From: Guillardia theta CCMP2712
Lineage: Eukaryota; Cryptophyceae; Pyrenomonadales; Geminigeraceae
Assembly (NCBI RefSeq): GCF_000315625.1
Contig: NW_005434411.1
Coordinates: 1-37,367, forward strand
Length of the DNA: 37,367 nucleotides
Direction of reading: 5' to 3'
Shown: piece by piece, positions 30,901 to 37,367 of the stretch
Position numbering within the stretch: position 1 is the first letter of the stretch
Layout of the letters: each line of letters begins with the position of its first letter
Program-made: the position numbers and the translations under genes
Notes under the pieces: generated by a model
What the model was told of the DNA's origin: nothing
What the model saw: only the letters and a program-made list of their open reading frames with translations
Database searches by the model: none

Positions 30901-31798
30901 TCGCACTGCCCATACTCAACCTTCAGCGATGCTAACAGACTGCCAGCTGCGTCAAATCTGATACTCATCCTCTTCCACAAGATCACCAAGCAGCCTGTGT
31001 GTTGTTGGGCTCTACCGACAGAGCACTTTCGAACTGCACATAAATGAGAGGAGGAGAGGAGAGGAGAGGAGAGGAGAGGAGAGGAGCAGATCACCATTGC
31101 CAATGCTTCCTCAGGTCGTCTTCGTTGCTGCAAGATGATTCCTGTTGCAATCATCGGGCCTGCCGAGACATCAGCGATAAGCGATGGGATGGGATCAAGG
31201 CTAAGAACGACGAAGAAAACAAGAGAGCGAGGGTAAAGAGAGCATGGTAATCGACCGGGATCTGCCGGATCCAAATCCATGGCCAGTTTGAAACATTGTA
31301 TAGACGCCTCATCATCGCTAGATTGATTCCCACGTATCATACAAATTCAGAATCCACAATGAGCACAAACATATGGTAATTTCACCTGGACCTCCAAGAC
31401 GCCATAGCCATAGACAGAAGCTCGGTCTTGTTTGTAATGTTCTCCTCCGCAAAATCTTTATCCTGCCATCGTTCGTCATGCCTCAAACCGGCAAGTGTGC
31501 GGTACCGTGATGGTATACAGCACGTCTCTCCTGTTTCGGTTCTGATGTGATTGAGGCTGGTGACCTCGCTGCACGCGCGTCACGCAAATCGTCGTCGAGC
31601 TTTTACTGACTCGCTCACCTGCCCTGGCCTTCGCTCGTACCTGCCACTTCCATGCACCTCTCCACCACGCAGACTGAGCGTAGAAGTCTGAGGTCGGTCG
31701 AAGGCGTGCACGTCGAGGCCGCGAGCTAGTGAGAACGCCAGCACAAGACATGCGGGGGCGAAGCTCCGCCTCTGCGCCGCTGAGTTGAGATGCGTCAT
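25691..31798 (-). CDS. Long plastid-targeted TPR-repeat protein
   Basis: The ATG at 31798 opens exon 1 (31798-31619). Exons 31568-31506, 31462-31386, 31317-31256, 31159-31095, 31033-30987, 30939-30892, 30795-30729, 30686-30551, 30496-30429, 30286-30249, 30186-30074, 29981-29920, 29805-29417, 29247-29196, 29143-29047 and 29004-28880 all join in phase. More exons continue to the TGA at 25691-25693 with less certain borders. Residues about 10-32 form a signal peptide ending VHA followed by Phe (FDRPQTSTLSLRGG), a stromal plastid signal. TPR-type helix pairs follow, e.g. CFKLAMDLDPADPG, FESALSVEPNNTQAA, LVERALELDPNDHK, AEKLLLRALELRPEHAPS, AEDCFRRALKS and later ALSALKSAEELDPKHA. The middle (29417-29805) is a charged helical region. 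The product ends YDPALQVCPEDIGNTM. It is probably a scaffold for plastid complexes; partners are unknown. The 3' part could be a second gene, but phase continuity argues for one. Confidence 0.65.
26659..26711 (+). repeat. (GCA)n trinucleotide repeat
   Basis: Seventeen or so GCA units lie within the TPR gene (CTG on its sense strand). Depending on the splice choice the tract is either an intronic polypyrimidine-like tract or a poly-Ala/Leu run; I favour intron. Confidence 0.85.
27851..27940 (+). repeat. (GCAG)n tetranucleotide array
   Basis: About 90 bp of GCAG/CAGG repeat, reading CCTG on the sense strand of the TPR gene, inside a likely intron. The identical tetranucleotide occurs at 32396-32463. 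Confidence 0.9.
31046..31086 (+). repeat. (GAGGA)n array
   Basis: Pentanucleotide GAGGA units (TCCTC on the sense strand) occupy the intron 31094-31034 of the TPR gene, just before its acceptor. A similar CTCCT array lies at 29841-29880 in the opposite orientation. Confidence 0.85.
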
Positions 31799-32109
31799 GG
31801 CGCGTCAGGTTCCATGAGTCACCCACTGCTCAAAGAAGACGTGAGAAGAACGAGACGGTCATGGAGTTGGGAAGGAACAAGAGAAGACAGGCAGACAGGA
31901 ATGAAGCGGGAGAGCCAAGCAGAGACAGAGAAGGGAGGGAGGGCACAAGGAGATGGAGAGGAGAAGGGAAAGGAGAGAAGGGGAAGCGAGTGAGGGAAGG
32001 GAAGAGAAGAGAAGGGAGACGAGGGTGATGGGGAGGAGACGGAGAGGAGGGAGGGACCTGCTGCTCTTGTCCCGGTCGCCTTGCGGTCGCATCTGCAGGC
32101 ATTCGCTTG

Positions 32110-32277
32110 TGAGTATCCGGGAAATATTCAGGAGTATCCATAAAAGTATCCATCTGAGTATCCGTGAAAGTATCCATCTGAGTATCCGTGAAAGTATCCA
32201 TCTGAGTATCCGTGAAAGTATCCATCTGAGTATCCGTGAAAGTATCCATTGGAATATCCGTGAGAGTCACTTGGTAT
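32110..32277 (+). repeat. 24-bp tandem array built from 12-bp halves
   Basis: The unit AGTATCCATCTGAGTATCCGTGAA repeats about four times exactly between 32144 and 32250, with decayed copies on both sides. Every 12 bp the word GTATCC recurs, so the unit itself is a diverged duplication of a 12-mer. Units are contiguous without spacers. Confidence 0.9.
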
Positions 32278-32345
32278 CCGCGACTTGCGGCAGTAGAGAC
32301 CAACTGGCATGAAATTGACAAGCAGGAGAGCAAGGGGAAGAGAGA

Positions 32346-32346
32346 A

Positions 32347-32395
<49 letters not shown>

Positions 32396-32463
32396 GGCAG
32401 GCAGGCAGACAGGCAGGCAGGCAGGCAGGCAGACAGGCAGACAGGCAGACAGGCAGGCAGGCA
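32346..32463 (+). repeat. (ACAG)n followed by (GGCA)n microsatellite
   Basis: About twelve ACAG units grade into GGCA and mixed GACAGGCA units. It lies in the divergent region between the TPR and secreted-repeat genes. Confidence 0.9.
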
Positions 32464-32541
32464 GACTTTCAGGAGAGGGAGACGGTGTAGGTGCACACTG
32501 CCAGACTTTCAGGAGAGGGAGACGGTGTAGGTGCACACTGC
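32462..32541 (+). repeat. Perfect 40-bp tandem duplication
   Basis: Two adjacent copies begin CAGACTTTCAGGAGAGG and end GTGCACACTGC, with a period of exactly 40 bp and no mismatch, about 130 bp before the ATG of the secreted-repeat gene. The lack of divergence suggests a recent event. Confidence 0.92.
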
Positions 32542-32668
32542 TGTCAACTCTGTGCTGTGAAGTGACTCAGTGCTGAGTTGCCTCTAGTCAGGGTCCCTCA
32601 CGGATCGACTTAGGGCCTCTCCCGCATGTCAGAGATTGAAGCAGCAGAGCTCTCGGGTTGAACGCAGC

Positions 32669-35600
32669 ATGTCTTTCAACCTGTCGCAAGCCCTGTGGCT
32701 CCTTGCGCTTGGAGTTGTTGGAGTGCTGTCAGCAGCTGCCTCACTTGACCCCGAGGCGACCATCTACATCACATCCAAACAAGATGCCCCTGCCTCCTCA
32801 AGCAGCCGCAGACTCCTGAGCTCAAGCCAGATTGACTTTGTGCTCTCCCTCACCTTCGACCCGATCCTCGTGGGCTCGTACACGTCCATGAAGCTGCAGG
32901 TCACCAGCATGGTCGACATCCATCAGCTCGACAACATCGCCATCACTCTGCCGGGTCTGCTGGTTGCCTGCTGGAGCCATGGAGCCTCACTGCTATGCAG
33001 GTTTCTCCGTGGACAGCGACGTGCAGCCTGATCCCACAGCGCTGGTGACAAGGTGAGGCAGAGGAGAGGAGATGTGAGCTGATGCTTGCGATAGGGGAGG
33101 GACATTGGGGTGGACGGCTTCTTGGGAAGCGACGCAGCAAGTGATGAAGTTCACTTATGTCATGCCGACAAGCATTCCTGCCCTTCATATCACAAACCTC
33201 TCACTTCCCCTCTCTTCGGGCCTGAGGACTCCACCAGATGGTCCCTGCCCGATCATCACCTGTGACGCATCTGAGATGATGCGACAGGGATGAGCAACTT
33301 CATGGAGAACGTGAAGATCGTCTTCAACTTGCGAGATCTCAACAACTCGCTGCAAGTTTTCAAGAATTTCTCCTTCGTCAAGTTTGCGGGCATTTCGCTC
33401 TCCTTCTCCCCCTGCGGGAGACTTGCTCACAGCATTGCAGCGGGTGAGGCCCGTCACGTGCTTCACTCCTGGTCACTTTATCTTGCCAGGCTGCGCGACC
33501 CTCGACTTGAAAGTGACGATCAACCAGAAGCTGCAGAGCGATGACGTCATCTACCTCCGTCTCTTGGACTTCTCCTCCTCCTCGGGTGACATCATCAACG
33601 GCTCGGTGGTCAGCAAGCGTGCTGGGGCCCCTCTAGGACGATCGTTCTCGCCCATCAGGCGCGCGAGTTGGAGTCAGGTTGTGAGACTGAGGCTGCTGCT
33701 GCTGCTCTCGTTCACTGTTGGCAGTTGGACGGGCTGCTAATGATCCACGTGGACGAGACGATAGTGAGCAATGAGGCGATCGAAGTGTTTGTGCCTTCCA
33801 CGTTCGGCCTCAGGTGATGGAGCTCGCTCCTCTCTGAGATTTCTTGTGACTCAGGCACTCACTTGTACTCGCACCTCCTCCTCCTCCTCCTCCTCCTCCT
33901 CCTCCTCTTCTACTGCTATGTTCCTTCTGCTTCTGCTTCTACTGCTGCTGCTGCTTCTGCTTGTACGTCTTCTACTTCTATGTATATACTCTGCAGGTTT
34001 CCCTTGCAAGGCGTGACGCCAGGCATGTGGCAAGCAAGGCTTGGTCTCTCTGCGTCTTGGGGAAACGTCGGGCTCTTCAACTTCGAGAGTTGCTTGCATG
34101 TGAACCCCCTCCTCCCTCCTCCCTCCTCCCTCCTCCTCCTCCTCCTCCGCCGCCCTCCTCCCTCCGCCCTCCTCCCTCCTCTTCACCCACATCCCTTCAT
34201 CTCTTCGTCCATTCTTGTTTTCTTTCATGCAAGTGAAGTTGAAGACGCAGGTCCCTCGGTCGGTCCTCGAGTTCTCCCGGCCGGTGCTGCGAGAGGACAC
34301 GAGCGTCACGTTTGGCGTCACGTTGAGCTTCGACTTGTACCCGAGCGATGACATCATCCTTGAGCTTCCTCTGCTGCCTCAGCCGCCGCTCAACCAATCC
34401 GTCGACCTCACCGAGTACCTCTCCGTCTTCCATGGCGAGCAGAAGCTCTCCTCGACCTTCTCGGCTCTCTTCTCTCCTTCCAGCTCCCTTGCTCTCCAGG
34501 TGGAGCCCAGCAGAGTCTGTCAGGACGTCAACACCAGCAGCTTCTCGATTGTTCCCTCGGGTCTGCGGTGCTCCGGGTACGAGACGACCTGCTGCGTAAC
34601 CTCCTCGTGGGTCAACGCGACTCAAGGCTCTCGGCTTACCCTGCGCTCTTCTCGCCTCCTCCCTCAGGGTTCTCCGCTTCTCTTCCTTGTCAACCGATCC
34701 TTCCTCCTCCCTCCTGCTCCCATCCCACCCAAGCTCGAGAGCTTCAGTATGGACTTCTCCTCTCAGCTATGGAGCGGACTGCGTCCTCCACCCTTCGGCC
34801 CGTCCTCGGCTGTTCCCGTCGAGGTCTTGCAGTCGGTAGGAGACGCCCCCCTCTTCCACCTGGACTTCGCTCCTCGAGTCGCCTCCTCCTCCTCCTCCCT
34901 CTTCATCCAGGTTAAAACTTCCTCGCTCCTGCTGCCAGGCGAACGTGTCCTCCTCCTCCTCTCAGGCTTTGCAACCAACAGCACATGCGAACTTGACGTC
35001 ACGGCCAACGTTTCCAGCAGCGTCAAGTTGAGGACTGCGAGCTGGTCGTGCACAGACGAGACGCTCTTGTTGGAGTTTGCGGTGCCTGTTGCTGCTGGAA
35101 TTCAGTTGGACGTCAACGTGAGCCGGCTTGAAGAGCTTCGCATCCCTGCCTCTGGCGTGGCGCTAAACAGCCCGGAGCTGCGCCTGAGCGTGCAAGCGAT
35201 GTGCGGGGCTGTGACAGCTCGCGTCGTTCAGTGCGTTGGCGTTGGAGTGGTGGAAAAGTCGGAAGTGACTTTCACCCCCCCGGCTCGAGCTGGGGAGGTG
35301 GCAGGAGTCCAGCTGTCACTGAGCTACCAGTCACCCCTGTCACCGCAAGACGTTGTCATCTTCCGGCTCTTCGGCTTTTCTCTTGCCCCGCAAACCCCCG
35401 GCGACAACTTGACCTGCGTCAACTCGAGTCAGACAGTCGCCAGCGAGTCTGCGCGAGTCGGAGGAGAGGAGAGGAGCCTTGTCCTGCCCGGGTGGTACCT
35501 GACGATGGCGCTTTCAGAGGAAGGAACCGCTCTCCTCCTCCTCCTCAGTCCCAATTCTACCATTCCTGCTCTCGAGCTCATTCAGCTTCAAGTCCCTCTC

Positions 35601-37367
35601 TGTGCTGGGGTGCAGCTGCCGGGGGAGGGAGTGCTTGCAAGCACGAGGATTGAGATGATGATCGACTCGTCGGTGAGGTCAGTCAGCTGGATACCCTCCT
35701 CCTTCCCGCTCATCGGCAAGTGCGACCTGACGATGGACATTCTGTTCCCCTCCGCGGGTCAAGTCTCTCCCCTTGCCTTTCGCTTCTCTTGCTCCATGCC
35801 CATCGCACGGGGGGAAAGCCTCTCAATCCGCCTCCCGTCCTTCTTCCTCCTCAACGTCTCCAACAGTTCTCTCCTAGACTTGACCGCAAACCTGCTCGCG
35901 GGTAACTTCAGCTGGAATATCTCCTGGAGTAGCCCGACCTTGATCATTACTGCCAACCATCTTATCCCTCCCTATCAGCTCGAGTCACTTCTCCTCTCTT
36001 CATCAGCAGGTTATCTTCTTTCTACTAATATTCCCTCCTCCTCCTTCCTCCCTCCGCCCTCCTCCCTCCGCCCTCTTTCCTTCTCCCACACCCTCCTCCT
36101 CTCATTTGCCATGCCCAGGTCTTCATCTTCCGCCTCAAGGCGTGCAGGCACGTTCTCCTCTCCTCACCTTCTCCAGCGACGCACAGGCAGGCGCCATCGC
36201 TGAGACGGGAGGCTGGAGCCCTGGCCTCGGAGCTTTCCTTCTCTCCTACGTAGGGGTATCACCGGCGCGGGCAGGGAGCAACGCGGAGGTGGTGATGCTG
36301 TGGGAACTCAGTGCGGACGTGCTGGAGGGAGAGGACGTTGTGGTTGACCTGCGGGAGATGCTCGGGGGGCAGCTGGTGGGAGAGCTGAGCGTATCAAGCA
36401 AGACAGGAAGTGAAGCTCAAACGCTGCTGGCAGAGTTTGGGATGGAAAATTTGAGGAGCGATGAGAACGTGTTCTTCGACCTGCTCTACCAGAACAACAT
36501 TTCCTTCTTGTCTTCCATCTCCTCCTCCTCCTCCTCCTCCTCCTTTCATGTGACAGCGGTCGATAACAATATCGTACGTCTTACCGCTCAACAACTCATC
36601 GTCGCGAACACAACTGTTCTCCTCTCCCTCTCCTCATCTTCCATCCTCCTTGCAGCCTGCGGACTTCCGACAGGTTTTGATGGATTGTTGTTCCCCGAGG
36701 ACTTTAATCTTCATGACAGGTAGCAAGGTGACGATCGAGTCGAGAGCCTCGCAGGGCCTGGCAGCTCCTCATCTCTTCGCTCACATCATCGCCTTCGGCA
36801 GCTTCGCCATCGCGAGGTTTGACCTTTCCTCTCCCCTCTCCCCTCTCCCCTCTCCTCAACTTTCTAGGCTGACGAGGGTCAAGGATGCTGGTGGAGAGGA
36901 AGGAAGCGGATCCGTTTAACATGCAGAAGCTCAAGCTTGACCTCAAGACGTGCATGGACGTCGAGGTGAACGAACAGCTCGACCTTCTTCTCCCAGGCTT
37001 CCAGCAGCAGGTACACCAGCTGCCAGCTCCTCGTGCCTCACCGTCAGCTCAGGGAGTCTTCAACTTGACCAACAACTACATCTCCTTCTCTTGGGACCCT
37101 TCACAACAGAAGCTCAACGGAATCCTCAAAGTCAAGCTCATGTAATCTTCTCCTTCCTTGTCTCCATCATCCTCAACCTTCTTCCTTCTCTCCTCCCTTC
37201 CTATCCTTTTCCTTTTCATCGTCGTCGTCCTCCCCATCCCCTCTATTATTCTTACCCACCTCTTATTCATCTCTCATCTCTCCCTCCTCTCCCTCGCCTC
37301 GTCCTCCGCTCACTGACTCCACTTCTCACGCCTTCTAGCTCCCACCCTCCCCCCTCCTCCCTCCCCC
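32669..37367 (+). CDS. Large secreted protein of degenerate beta-type repeats (3' partial)
   Basis: The ATG at 32669 gives a signal peptide (LSQALWLLALGVVGVLSAAA). Exons 32669-32954, 33001-33052, 33095-33240 and 33288 onward join in phase, as do those beginning near 33529, 33727, 33998 and 34233, the long exon to about 36008, then from about 36141, 36720, 36869 and 36952. The 46-49 nt introns often contain in-frame stops. The protein exceeds 1,200 residues and probably continues: GTAATC at 37142 can act as donor, and the apparent TAA there lies in that intron. At least seven segments of ~130-180 residues share a pattern: hydrophobic strand, Pro, Gly or Ala turn, two alternating strands, then L-x3-D-x-(V/I)-x-(L/F)-x-LPGF-like closure (ITLPGF, LLLSGF, FRLFGF, IRLPSF, LLLPGF). 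Many NxS/T sequons fit extracellular glycosylation. I recognise no named domain. A cell-surface or adhesive role is a guess. Confidence 0.7.

Larger units (their letters stand above)
31799..32668. other. Divergent intergenic region packed with tandem repeats
   Basis: 870 bp separates the start codons of the TPR gene (minus) and the secreted-repeat gene (plus). It contains a purine-rich stretch (31840-32060), a 24-bp tandem array, an ACAG/GGCA microsatellite and a 40-bp duplication, listed separately. Both promoters must lie here. No gene is supported. Confidence 0.55.

Noticed and set aside
30930-31033. Apparent stop after the TPR motif FESALSVEPNNTQAAW
   Set aside because: Using the donor within that last codon and the second of two CAG acceptors gives a 47-nt intron and restores the TPR frame.
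32110-32277. Regularly spaced array resembling a CRISPR
   Set aside because: Units are contiguous 12/24-bp repeats without unique spacers, in an intron-rich eukaryotic genome; it is a minisatellite.

Overview
The window looks like intron-dense nuclear DNA from a photosynthetic eukaryote with a secondary plastid, most probably a cryptophyte alga of the Guillardia theta type. That assignment is inferred. Three signs support it. Introns are many and tiny (mostly 40-65 nt, GT-AG). Two predicted proteins begin with a signal peptide followed directly by Phe, the bipartite plastid presequence of red-lineage algae. A starch (glucan) phosphatase carries a signal peptide but no such Phe, as expected for starch metabolism in the periplastid space. 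The supplied open frames capture only pieces of these genes, so I rebuilt exons by hand from splice sites and phase agreement; exon sums that close in frame are stated per gene.

Layout. 129-1707 (+): 3' part of a coiled-coil plus PDZ-domain gene. 1841-4425 (-): glucan phosphatase with three CBM20 starch-binding domains. 5523-5596 (-): elongator tRNA-Met(CAU). 6439-6687 (+): weak small ORF. 6766-9081 (-): unrecognised multi-exon gene with an N-terminal membrane anchor. 9309-10653 (+): plastid-targeted NAD(P)-binding atypical SDR, sharing a 227-bp divergent promoter with the previous gene. 10739-12916 (-): PAQR/hemolysin-III membrane receptor-like protein with a huge first loop. 12917-15139: 2.2 kb of compositionally patterned intergenic DNA. 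15140-21579 (+): a large Gln/Met-rich protein with a central Cys/His cluster, over 20 exons. 21749-22490 (-): secreted or periplastid STI1-type protein. 22491-25690: a repeat-rich island with an inverted repeat around a 71-aa gene (23830-24090, -). 25691-31798 (-): a very long plastid-targeted TPR gene. 32669-end (+): a secreted protein of degenerate beta-type repeats, running past the window end.

Cellular themes. Two products point to the plastid stroma (SDR, TPR protein) and one to the starch-containing periplastid space (glucan phosphatase). Three or more are membrane or secreted proteins. There is no operon logic. Genes are packed tail-to-tail with 85-170 bp between stops, or head-to-head over short promoters, and most microsatellites lie in introns or gaps. 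The least explained parts are the secreted repeat protein, the CBM20x3 phosphatase architecture, and the GC-rich inverted-repeat islands.
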